Assembly (NCBI GenBank): GCA_009787915.1
Contig: WQSK01000042.1
Location: 1 to 8,850, forward strand
Direction: 5' to 3'
From: Bacillota bacterium
GTDB lineage: Bacteria; Bacillota; Clostridia; Christensenellales; UBA1242
DNA length: 8,850 nt
Position numbers and translations under genes: made by a program. Under the pieces are notes generated by a model, which was not told where the DNA came from, did no database searches, and was given only the letters and a program-made list of their open reading frames with translations. Position 1 is the first letter of the stretch. Each line of letters opens with the position of its first letter. This document shows positions 1-8,072 of this stretch, one piece after another.

Positions 1-3000
1 GTGGTGTCACGCGCGAATATTATTATAATGAATTCGGTGGAATTGTCGCTCGGGTAGATGACGACGGTGATGGTGGTGTGGAACCGGTTGACGAGGACGA
101 TACTGGTATCATAGATTTTGCTGATTTGACCCTTGCCCAACGGTTGGCCGATATGTTTCAGGCTGGGGAAATCCCAGAGGAATATTTAAATCGTGGTGAA
201 AATGGTTCTGTCAGGGTGCGTCGTTCGTTTTTGGCGCACTTGGATGGTGGAAACTATAGGACCTACGGGGCGGCAATTTTGGTGCAAGCAGGGCAGTCGT
301 TGAATTTTACCCAACAGCGAGTTATGAGCGCATTCGGCGGTTGGTCTTTTATTCCTATTGTTACTTATAATGATTTGACATTGATGCGGTTGCCGTTCCA
401 ATTTGTTGACCGCAGGAATTTGCCAGATGGCTCGCCTCCGCCGTTCAATCCGTTCATGTATCGCCTTGACCTCCAGCAGGCGACAAGGGGCCGTGTAGAC
501 CGCAGTTTACAGGTGTTCACAAACCAAACGCTTGACAGAGGTGCAGACGGGCTTTTGGGCTCACTGGGGATTGCGGTTCCTGGTGGGGTGAGTCAAACCG
601 TGCCATCGGCCGAAATAAGGCGTCAACAACGTCAAAATATGGGTGATTCATTCCGTGAAGGTTTTGATAACTGGTTTGCCTTTGCAGAGAGTTGGTTCAA
701 AATGGCATTTTTGGTTGATATGATTAACTTTGTCGAATGGATTTTGTTAAGAACATTTGATAGTCTAAGTGCCGCCGACTTTACGACCCAGAACCCGTTT
801 TTAAGTTTCTTGCAAACCATGTTTTTTACAGACCAAAGTCGTATCCGTGCTTGGCCATTGTCATTTACCCAGGCGGCGTTTGCATGGTCGGGGTCGAATT
901 ATCCAATCATGCCTGCGCGAGGCGGAATTGTATTGTCACGTGATGACCAAGCATGGGGAGGTTTTAATATCCCTATCGCGAGCATTCTTGCCGACCTTGA
1001 TGTTTTTCAAAACATAATCCAAGGTACATTGGGAATGGCACAGGCGGCCATCGATGCCGTCCAGCGTTTGACAACCTTTGCCGACGGTGTTGAAAGATTT
1101 GTTTTCCACGTTCCAATTGTTGAACACGCGGCGGAATTCCTGCGTAACTTTAACGCGAGGTCGCAATCGTTTTACCGACCTAACTGGCAAGCCCGCGGTA
1201 TCGGCTCTGTTGGTTACAGTGGAGGGCAGATTCTCCCAAGCCGTCAGTCTTATGGAAGCGGCTATGTTCTAAGTAATATTGACGACGGTGATTATATGCC
1301 AATGACTTTCGGACCTGGTGAATTTGCCGAATCGATACGCGATTACATTCACTGTTTTGATTTCCATGAGGCAACGTTTGAAAGAATGGGCTTGAACAAG
1401 AGTGACTTTGGTTCTAACGGTCAGATAAGTCGCACCGCACTTCAACGCATGGGTATGATAGAGCGCACGGCGGAAGAAACCGCGGCGTTCCGTTTAAGTA
1501 ACGGCCAAAGCGTCGACCGTTTGTTTACATTTGGTGACCACGACGGTATCGGTATCGTTGCATTGGCGCCAGAGAGGATGACAAATTCTGCTGTACTTCA
1601 TAATAACGGTTTATTACAATTCAGAGGCAACACAGCAGCGCATCGTGCTGATGCTGCGGATGAAATAGACCGTTTGTTTTCGATGAAACCAACCGATAGA
1701 AGGAGTCCTGATGGTCGCAATCGTCGTGGTTTGTTTATGAATGTTTCTGGTGGCTTAAGCGAGCAAGGTGTGGCGATCATGGGCTACTTGGAGGGAGCAT
1801 ATCAGGCGAGTTATATGCATGTAAATGATGTGGGGTTAGATCATACTGACCTTACATATTATCGTCAAGGAATATTTGCAGTTTTGCAAGAAGCTGGCGT
1901 TCGGAGTCGGAGAAGTAACGGGTATAGGCTTTTTAATGAAAGCCAACGCCAAAGAGGGGAGGTTAATGACCCATGGATTTCCCCCACCAACTCGAATATT
2001 ACAAATATTAGTAATATCAGAGGAGTTATGGGGAGGTTCCCAGAATTTGCTAATGATAATCTAAAAGATATAAACCAAACAGAGCCGGGTATTCAATACG
2101 GTATTGGCCGCCCAGTGTCGTATCGCCGCCAGATTTTGGTCAACCAAATGTACCAAATGTCCCAAATGAACATGATTATCGGATTTTTGGGAATTTTGAT
2201 TGTGTTGGGTGTGTATGTGAATTTTGCGTTCGCATTGATTCAACGTATCGTTGAAATGATTGTTCTGTACATCATGTCACCGATTACATTGGCGATGTAC
2301 CCAATTGACAATGGTCAGGCGTTCCAATCAAAATTCGTACAACCGTTCTATAAAAAAGCAATCGCCGTGTACAGTATTATATTGTCGTTGAATTTGTTCT
2401 TTATGTTGTTCCCATTGTTCAATGCGGTTCAGTTCTTCCCGCAACGCCAGTTCTTCCACCCAAACACCCTGTACAACGCAATCATGAGCGTGTTTGTTAC
2501 ATTGTGTTTGCTCTCGATGTTGCCAAAAGTCCGCGATACAATCAACGAAGCCCTCGGTGCGGAACAGTTGCAGGAGAAAAAACTTGGCGAGATTCGCAAA
2601 GACGCACTGGAAAAAACAGGTGTGGCGGGTGCCATGAAGGGTGTTGCCAAAGCGCGCGGTCACATAAACAACATTGCGGCAAAGGCGGCACACAACCGCC
2701 GACAACGCGAACAAAGGATTGCAGATGGAAAAGGAACGCGTCGCGACAAAATTATGAACGCCATCGACAACAACAAGGCTGCACGCGGTCTTAGGGGTCT
2801 GAACGATGCGAAAAACAAAAAACTTGATGCCCTTGGTAAAAAAATCGGAAACACCAGCGCGGGTTATGCACTTAGCAAAGCGTTTGGTAAGAGTGAACTT
2901 GGTAAAGAATGGAACGCAACAGGCGGGCGCAAGGGTCGTGACAGGGCGCAAAAAGCCGTCGAAAAACAACACAATATCCAAATGAAAAAAGAGGCCAAAG

Positions 3001-4850
3001 ACCGTGTATTCGGGCAAACCGTTGCAGAGCACGCAGGTAAAGCAAGTGAGCAAATGGCTGGGGCCATTAAAAACGCCACAGGCGGTAAGGTGAAGGCCGA
3101 GGATATGGCGACCGAACAAGGTCGTAAAGCCGCAAAGGCTGCAATCGAGAGTTCGCAAGGTCGTTTGGCAAAGCAGGCAGGTTTCCTTGATGATAAAGAC
3201 GCTAAAAATGCAAGGCTCAGAGAGGCTGGTGCCGCGCTCCATGAACTAAAAAAACAACAAAAAGAAGCGGCTGCAAGTGGGAATACAATGTTGGCAAATG
3301 GACTTGGTAAACGTATCAAGGATGTGGATGCGGCAGTCCGTGCTGGCGACGTGAATAAGGTGGCGAGTCTTATGAACGACCCACATATTAAAGGTGGCAG
3401 TGAAATGGCTGCCAAGTTGACGAACCTCAACGATGCAAATATTGCCGAAAGAAACAAAAAGGCCACAGAGCAAGCAGGTGTTGACAAAGCAAAATACATG
3501 AAACAATTTAACGACGCCGAGAAATTTTACAAAACACAAGAAACCCTCCTTCAAAAAGCGGGGCAAGGTGGCGAAAAACAAATGCGAAGTTTTGCACGCT
3601 CGTACAGTATGAAAAACGGTTTTGGGTCACTTGAACGAAACGCAGGTATTGACACAGTGGCGGCAGGGTCCTCGGGTGCCCATTTCGAGGCGGATGGTAT
3701 CAGAATCGAGAAAAGTGCCATGGGTGGCCTGGTAGTTAATGGAAAAACTGTTAAAGACGCGGCTGCGGCCAAGATAGAGGCAAACCGAATCGCCACGCAA
3801 ATGCACGACAAGGTAGTTCGTCAGGTAGACGGCGAGGCGGCATTGCGTCAGGATAACCTTAACAAAAACCACCAGTTCGCGCGTTCAGGTTATATGGTTG
3901 ATGCCCACGACGAATTTGACAAGAACTATAAAAACATGTTGTTTGCCGTCCGAGGCGAGTCCCAAGGTGTTATTGCCGACAGCCAAATCTTGGTGAAGAA
4001 CGCAATTTTGGGCGGCCCTGACAAACACATTGCGCTTGCACAAGGTATTATGGCTATGGGTAATGGTGATTTCAGTTACTTCGAGCCCCAAGCAGGTGAC
4101 AGTCCCGCGGTTATCGCAGAAAAGCAAAAAATTGTCAAACAGTTCGATACTCCACAGGGCAGACAAGAGGCAATCCTCATGGGGCAGGCAGAGATGATGT
4201 TTGCAAACACAAATGCATCTACTATGACGGGGCTTGACATATCCGATATGACCGCTGCGGGTGGTATATCTATGCAAATGGCTAGGATGGACCAATTGGC
4301 CAAGGTTATGGACAGCACTGCGGCTCAAAAGAAAAGCGCAACCGAAACTGCACAAGAACGTCTTAAACAAAATATTGGTTCAGCAAGGACGAATTTGTCT
4401 TCACTTGCGGCGAACACTAGCAACCTTACCCAATCTATAACTATTGATAATGCGGACGGAACCACAAAAACTGTTAATTTAGGTACCTTAATTAAAAACG
4501 TGTCTAACAACCTGCAAAACCAAGACTTTATGGATGCCCCTAACAAAGCTGACATTTTAAAAGAGCAACAAGAACTTGATGCGGCAATGGAGAAGGCGCT
4601 TGATGAAGCAAGGGTAAAATTGAGCGCTGACAGAACTAACTTGGGACTGCAGGAGCAAGTTAAGGCCTTGGAAGCCTCGAAAAAAGAAATGGCAGCATAC
4701 ACAGGTGTTTTCGCAACAAGGGAAGCCGATTTCGTTATAAAAGCGGATGCGGAAGGGTACTCTCACGCCATTAAACAAGAACACGGAATTTGGCGCGAAC
4801 ACAGGGTGATGGCGGCGAACACCGTCAAACACGATGACGAGGCGGATTAA
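1..4850 (+). CDS. VirB6-like (Mbov_0396/TrbL-type) conjugal transfer membrane protein, very large, 5'-partial
   Basis: Probable polytopic inner-membrane channel subunit of a Gram-positive-type type IV secretion (conjugation) system. The frame is open to the left edge (first whole codon at nt 3). The GTG at 78 has no credible ribosome binding site, so the true start lies outside; 1615 residues are visible. Layout, counting from nt 3: residues 1-720 form a long, largely polar region with an acidic patch near nt 57-110 and one hydrophobic stretch at nt 693-758. Residues ~722-843 (nt 2166-2530) carry about four membrane helices. Residues ~844-1615 are a charged Ala/Lys/Gly-rich, mostly helical tail without membrane segments. 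The family call rests on the core at nt 2274-2357 (MSPITLAMYPIDNG, then F-x-x-x-F-V-x-P-F-Y-K-K). It resembles the 'ISP...PLDDG..F..W...F' core of VirB6-like proteins from integrative elements. Cys is almost absent. The gene lies 2 nt upstream of the VirB4 gene, which supports the role. Family call fairly sure; tail and N-terminal functions unknown. Confidence 0.82.
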   Translation, partial: GVTREYYYNEFGGIVARVDDDGDGGVEPVDEDDTGIIDFADLTLAQRLADMFQAGEIPEEYLNRGENGSVRVRRSFLAHLDGGNYRTYGAAILVQAGQSLNFTQQRVMSAFGGWSFIPIVTYNDLTLMRLPFQFVDRRNLPDGSPPPFNPFMYRLDLQQATRGRVDRSLQVFTNQTLDRGADGLLGSLGIAVPGGVSQTVPSAEIRRQQRQNMGDSFREGFDNWFAFAESWFKMAFLVDMINFVEWILLRTFDSLSAADFTTQNPFLSFLQTMFFTDQSRIRAWPLSFTQAAFAWSGSNYPIMPARGGIVLSRDDQAWGGFNIPIASILADLDVFQNIIQGTLGMAQAAIDAVQRLTTFADGVERFVFHVPIVEHAAEFLRNFNARSQSFYRPNWQARGIGSVGYSGGQILPSRQSYGSGYVLSNIDDGDYMPMTFGPGEFAESIRDYIHCFDFHEATFERMGLNKSDFGSNGQISRTALQRMGMIERTAEETAAFRLSNGQSVDRLFTFGDHDGIGIVALAPERMTNSAVLHNNGLLQFRGNTAAHRADAADEIDRLFSMKPTDRRSPDGRNRRGLFMNVSGGLSEQGVAIMGYLEGAYQASYMHVNDVGLDHTDLTYYRQGIFAVLQEAGVRSRRSNGYRLFNESQRQRGEVNDPWISPTNSNITNISNIRGVMGRFPEFANDNLKDINQTEPGIQYGIGRPVSYRRQILVNQMYQMSQMNMIIGFLGILIVLGVYVNFAFALIQRIVEMIVLYIMSPITLAMYPIDNGQAFQSKFVQPFYKKAIAVYSIILSLNLFFMLFPLFNAVQFFPQRQFFHPNTLYNAIMSVFVTLCLLSMLPKVRDTINEALGAEQLQEKKLGEIRKDALEKTGVAGAMKGVAKARGHINNIAAKAAHNRRQREQRIADGKGTRRDKIMNAIDNNKAARGLRGLNDAKNKKLDALGKKIGNTSAGYALSKAFGKSELGKEWNATGGRKGRDRAQKAVEKQHNIQMKKEAKDRVFGQTVAEHAGKASEQMAGAIKNATGGKVKAEDMATEQGRKAAKAAIESSQGRLAKQAGFLDDKDAKNARLREAGAALHELKKQQKEAAASGNTMLANGLGKRIKDVDAAVRAGDVNKVASLMNDPHIKGGSEMAAKLTNLNDANIAERNKKATEQAGVDKAKYMKQFNDAEKFYKTQETLLQKAGQGGEKQMRSFARSYSMKNGFGSLERNAGIDTVAAGSSGAHFEADGIRIEKSAMGGLVVNGKTVKDAAAAKIEANRIATQMHDKVVRQVDGEAALRQDNLNKNHQFARSGYMVDAHDEFDKNYKNMLFAVRGESQGVIADSQILVKNAILGGPDKHIALAQGIMAMGNGDFSYFEPQAGDSPAVIAEKQKIVKQFDTPQGRQEAILMGQAEMMFANTNASTMTGLDISDMTAAGGISMQMARMDQLAKVMDSTAAQKKSATETAQERLKQNIGSARTNLSSLAANTSNLTQSITIDNADGTTKTVNLGTLIKNVSNNLQNQDFMDAPNKADILKEQQELDAAMEKALDEARVKLSADRTNLGLQEQVKALEASKKEMAAYTGVFATREADFVIKADAEGYSHAIKQEHGIWREHRVMAANTVKHDDEAD

Positions 4851-4855
4851 AAATG
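4839..4855 (+). promoter_or_regulatory. Ribosome binding site and translational coupling junction before the VirB4 gene
   Basis: The upstream gene ends with TAA at 4848-4850 and the next ATG is at 4853-4855. A weak GAGG Shine-Dalgarno (4839-4842) sits about 10 nt before the ATG, inside the last codons of the upstream gene. The 2-nt gap and embedded site indicate coupled translation of channel and ATPase. No promoter is possible in the gap itself. Confidence 0.6.
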
Positions 4856-7516
4856 TCAGAAGAACAACCTATAGTTCGCTATATACCGCGAAAGACCAAA
4901 GTCAAAACCGAATTTGTAAAAGGCATTACTGCGCACGACCTATTTTGGTTGGGCGCGGGCGGTATGATTGCCGTCATGGTTGGTATGATTGGCGCCGATG
5001 TCGGTCCGTACATGATTGCGGGGGCGTTGGGGATTTTCACGGTACTTGGCATAATTCGCGACAAGGACGGAACTCGTGTCTATGAAAAAATTTGGATTTG
5101 GTTCAAGTTTTTGGCTTATTCAAAAAAATATAACAAGCAACCGTCTTTTGGTGTAAAAACGATAAACAATATAATTCCTTATGAAAAGTTGTTTGACGAA
5201 AAGTTTATATTTTTTGGAACCTATTATGGCGCGGTTATTGAAATTGACCCCATAGAGTTTGGGCTCTTGGACGTGGGTAGGCAAAACATGATTATTAATT
5301 CTGTGGCAAATGCTTTTCGGCGTATGAATGAAAAACAATCCGCGTCGATTATCAACCTTGAACGCGCGATGGTTTTGGACCGCTATATTGACAACGAGAT
5401 TGACAAGTACACACAACTGGTCAAAAACATTGAAACAGGGGCACTTACCGAGGACGAGTTGGAGGCACGCGAGGTTATCTTTGCCGAGCGCGGTATGGTT
5501 TTGGAGTTCATCAACAATGACGAGCCGATTTTTAAGAACAGGTTTTATTATGTTGTTTATGACAGTGACCACAAGATTTTGGAAACAACAATCCAAGGTA
5601 TCGGCGGTGCCCTCGACAGTGGCGGAATCCCGAATAGGCGCCTTATTGGGAAGGACCTCGCCGTGTTTATGAAAAATTGTTACGACAAGAATTTTGACGA
5701 GCGTGCAGTAAACAACATCACCGACGAGCAACTTATGAACTGGGTCAATCCTCAATCGGTCGAATTTGGTCCGCGTAAAATCAAAATCGCAAAGTCCGAA
5801 TTTGCTGGGCTTTCTATTACTGGCTACCCGTTGGAGGTTTCGGCCGCGTGGGGATATATGCTTTTTAACATGCGCGGTTGCAGGACGACGCTTAACTTCC
5901 GTCAAGTTGACAAGGCTATGGCGGAGAAATCCATTGACAAGGCGATTATCGAGATGCGCACGCAAATGGAAAACAGCCGAAAATCCTCGCACATGATTGA
6001 ACGTGATACGCAACTTGAAACAATTTCAGATTTGTTGTATCAAATCAAACGCGGGAACGAATCCGTGTATGATTGTAATTTGCACCTTATGATAGAATGG
6101 GACGAACAAAAAGAAGTCAAAGCAAAATTGAAAGAAGAAGGTTTTTCGTTCAGCGAAATGGCGGGTCGGCAGGTCGATGTTTTTCGTTCCTCGAACATTG
6201 CGCGTATTGAAACTGTCGAAGACCTAACCCGCGGTATTCCGACTACGACCGTTGCGGCGGCGTTCCCGTTTATCAGTGATATGTTGCAAGACGAAAACGG
6301 CATTCTCATTGGGTCGAACAGTTACCCCGTTTTTGTGGACTTTTTCAAACGTAATGACACGCGGGTCAACAGTAACATGATTATCATCGGAAAATCTGGT
6401 TCTGGTAAATCGTTTTGTACAAAAAGTATCCTATCCCACCTTGCCGCCGACAACACAAAAATTTTCATCCTGGACCCAGAGCGCGAGTACACAATCCTCA
6501 CCCAAAACCTGCACGGAAACATCTTGGATGTGGGGAGTTCCGCCAAGGGTCGATTTAATCCTTTCCATATTTATCCGTCTATGGTCGACGACGAGGAAGG
6601 CGCAAACGAATTCGATGATACGTTCGAGGCGCACCTAAGGTTCTTGGAATCGTTTTTCAAAGTCGTTATGGAAGGTATCAAACCCGATGCGTTGGAAACC
6701 CTAAACGGTCTTGTTGCCGCGGTGTACAAGTCAAAAGGCATCGACCAATTTACGGACTTTCGGCAACTCACCGCGGGGCAGTACCCGACGTTTCAGGACC
6801 TTTATGGTTTGGCAAAAAGATACCATGCAAACGCGGTGGATGACTTTTCACGGATTAACTACCGCGCGCTTGTGACCTATTTGGAAAAGTTCGCCGAGGG
6901 TGGACGCTTTTCGGGTCTTTGGAACGGACCCGCGACCATACGCACGAACGAGAACTTTGTTACGTTCGATTTCATGACTTTGCTTGCCAACAAGAACAAC
7001 GTTGTTGCCGATGCCCAGATGTTGCTCGTGTTCAAGTTCCTAGACGGGGAGGTCATCAAAAACCGTGAATACAACGCCAAGTACAAAGTTCGCCGTAAAA
7101 TCATCATAGTTGTTGACGAGGCCCACGTTTTCATTTCCGAGCAACGACCTATCGCTCTTGATTTCATGTTCAACATGGCAAAACGTATTCGTAAGTACGA
7201 CGGTATGCAAATCGTTATTACGCAGAACGTTAAGGACTTTGTGGGCTCGCCCGCGATTGCGAAAAAATCCGCCGCCATTATCAACGCATCCCAGTACTCT
7301 ATGATTTTTGCGCTTGCCCCGAACGACATGACCGACCTTGTGACGCTTTATAAAAACTCGGGTGAAATCAACAAGTCCGAACAACAACAAATTGTTACCA
7401 ACGGCAGGGGGCAATGTTTCTTTATTTCCAGTGCGATGAACAGGACCCTGATTCAGGTTGAAACCTCTGACGAGATGCGCGCGATGTTTGAAGAAAACCG
7501 TGTTCAGAAAAGTTAA
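4853..7516 (+). CDS. virB4: VirB3(PrgI)-VirB4 fusion, type IV secretion/conjugation ATPase
   Basis: Motor ATPase of a type IV secretion system, expected on the cytoplasmic face of the membrane, powering assembly and substrate transfer (known family role). Residues 1-90 are a PrgI/VirB3-like domain: IPRKTKVK, a Gly-containing turn (KGIT), two membrane helices at about 30-47 and 51-68, then the basic-aromatic segment VYEKIWIWFKF. Residues ~100-480 match the VirB4 N-terminal region in size and mixed alpha/beta character. The RecA-like ATPase domain shows Walker A GKSGSGKS (513-520), the VirB4 hallmark LDPEREY (540-546), Walker B IIIVVDEAH with D755 and E756, TQN at 790-792, and the C-terminal GRGQCFF (851-857). 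All key ATPase residues are present, so it should be active. The length of 887 is usual for VirB4 plus a VirB3 domain. It probably shares a transcript with the VirB6-like gene and is followed at once by terminator-like hairpins. The symbol is a family label; Mbov_0397/TraE-type or CD1110-type naming would also fit. Confidence 0.93.
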   Translation: MSEEQPIVRYIPRKTKVKTEFVKGITAHDLFWLGAGGMIAVMVGMIGADVGPYMIAGALGIFTVLGIIRDKDGTRVYEKIWIWFKFLAYSKKYNKQPSFGVKTINNIIPYEKLFDEKFIFFGTYYGAVIEIDPIEFGLLDVGRQNMIINSVANAFRRMNEKQSASIINLERAMVLDRYIDNEIDKYTQLVKNIETGALTEDELEAREVIFAERGMVLEFINNDEPIFKNRFYYVVYDSDHKILETTIQGIGGALDSGGIPNRRLIGKDLAVFMKNCYDKNFDERAVNNITDEQLMNWVNPQSVEFGPRKIKIAKSEFAGLSITGYPLEVSAAWGYMLFNMRGCRTTLNFRQVDKAMAEKSIDKAIIEMRTQMENSRKSSHMIERDTQLETISDLLYQIKRGNESVYDCNLHLMIEWDEQKEVKAKLKEEGFSFSEMAGRQVDVFRSSNIARIETVEDLTRGIPTTTVAAAFPFISDMLQDENGILIGSNSYPVFVDFFKRNDTRVNSNMIIIGKSGSGKSFCTKSILSHLAADNTKIFILDPEREYTILTQNLHGNILDVGSSAKGRFNPFHIYPSMVDDEEGANEFDDTFEAHLRFLESFFKVVMEGIKPDALETLNGLVAAVYKSKGIDQFTDFRQLTAGQYPTFQDLYGLAKRYHANAVDDFSRINYRALVTYLEKFAEGGRFSGLWNGPATIRTNENFVTFDFMTLLANKNNVVADAQMLLVFKFLDGEVIKNREYNAKYKVRRKIIIVVDEAHVFISEQRPIALDFMFNMAKRIRKYDGMQIVITQNVKDFVGSPAIAKKSAAIINASQYSMIFALAPNDMTDLVTLYKNSGEINKSEQQQIVTNGRGQCFFISSAMNRTLIQVETSDEMRAMFEENRVQKS

Positions 7517-7530
7517 GCAACGGGATAATT

Positions 7531-7573
7531 CCCCCTTTTGAAAAGGGGGTGTCGCAAAGCGACGGGGGTTTTT
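7531..7573 (+). terminator. Rho-independent terminator-like structure after the VirB4 gene (unit 1)
   Basis: It begins 14 nt after the ATPase stop codon. CCCCCTTTT (7531-7539) is perfectly complementary to AAAAGGGGG (7541-7549). A second hairpin follows, GTCGC-AAA-GCGAC (7551-7563), then GGGGG (7564-7568) and TTTTT (7569-7573). The C-run can pair with either G-run; pairing with the distal one places the stem directly before the T-run, as in an intrinsic terminator. Position and orientation fit termination of the secretion operon. Confidence 0.72.
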
Positions 7574-7584
7574 ATTGCCAACGA

Positions 7585-7610
7585 GGGGTGCCCCTTAGGG
7601 CGGGTTTTTT
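7585..7610 (+). terminator. Second terminator-like stem-loop (unit 2), between convergent genes
   Basis: The order is GGGGTG, then a short stem GCCC-CTTA-GGGC, then GGG and TTTTTT (7605-7610). It follows the first hairpin in tandem and has the same build (GGGGTG, stem-loop, G-run, T-run). It ends 6 nt before the stop codon of the convergent - strand gene. The T-run points to termination of + strand transcription. I see no comparable T-run for transcripts arriving on the - strand, so that operon's terminator is unclear. The stem is short, so termination strength is uncertain. Confidence 0.5.
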
Positions 7611-7616
7611 CGGGTT

Positions 7617-8072
7617 TTATCTTCTAAAAAAGAAATATCGGTTGTTAGGGCAGCGAAGTGCCAATGTTCCGCGGCGGAATGTGTAGGTTGCGGTCCAATT
7701 GGCGTGCTCGTGGTCGCGCCAGAGTTCATACCCTACCGCGCGGAACATATCGGTGTAGATAAACGTGACTTGGTCGCCGTTTTGTTCCCAACGACCTATG
7801 CCTACAAGTTCTTGGTTGCCCCTATAATATATTGCGAACGAAAACGTGTTGTTGTTGTGCATCCAAAGGCGTGACCCCGCAAACTCGCGTGTGCGCCTTT
7901 GTTCAACGTCTGTGCCTGGGATATAGGAACCGACCGCAAAGATTGTCATATAGTATGGTCTTGTTAAAAAAATGATTGCCGTGGTTGCGGCACCTACGAT
8001 TAAAACCAACAAAAGTGTTGAAACAATGAATTTACGACTTTTAAGAAAGGCTTTGATTCGGTAAGTGTCCAT
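7617..8072 (-). CDS. Small single-anchor membrane protein with beta-rich, lipocalin-like extracytoplasmic domain (unknown function)
   Basis: 151 residues, not recognised as a named family. Residues 1-14 are basic (K and R at 8, 11, 13 and 14) and are followed by one hydrophobic helix at about 15-36, consistent with an uncleaved anchor and an outside C-terminus. The rest is rich in aromatic and beta-forming residues. It includes the pattern GIGRWEQNGDQVTFIYTD, reminiscent of the 'G-x-W-x-x-x-G-d-x-v-x-f' strand-turn-strand in small lipocalin-like secreted proteins. The protein ends in an unusual aromatic-basic tail, RYFFFRR. The start is well supported: ATG at 8072 has GGGAGG 10 nt upstream and overlaps the previous stop codon by one base (TAATG), so translation is probably coupled. 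The coding sequence is convergent with the secretion operon and shows no link to conjugation. Function unknown; the lipocalin-like label is a pattern-based guess. Confidence 0.75.
   Translation of the reverse strand: MDTYRIKAFLKSRKFIVSTLLLVLIVGAATTAIIFLTRPYYMTIFAVGSYIPGTDVEQRRTREFAGSRLWMHNNNTFSFAIYYRGNQELVGIGRWEQNGDQVTFIYTDMFRAVGYELWRDHEHANWTATYTFRRGTLALRCPNNRYFFFRR

Noticed and set aside
78..80. GTG as the start codon of the large + strand gene
   Set aside because: The same frame is open from nt 3 to 77 with coding-like sequence, and there is no Shine-Dalgarno before 78. The gene is 5'-truncated by the window.
2815..2825. A-run followed by C (AAAAAAC) as a -1 frameshift slippery site
   Set aside because: The heptamer is not in the required X XXY YYZ phase relative to the reading frame, and the main frame continues normally for 2000 nt.
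2328..3242. 304-codon open frame on the - strand
   Set aside because: It lies antisense to the VirB6-like membrane core and tail. Its Cys/Phe-rich composition is what the complement of Lys/Ala codons gives, with no recognisable domain.
7517..7616. Attachment site or element boundary after the VirB4 gene
   Set aside because: No tRNA end, integrase or direct repeat is visible. The terminator hairpins explain the sequence.
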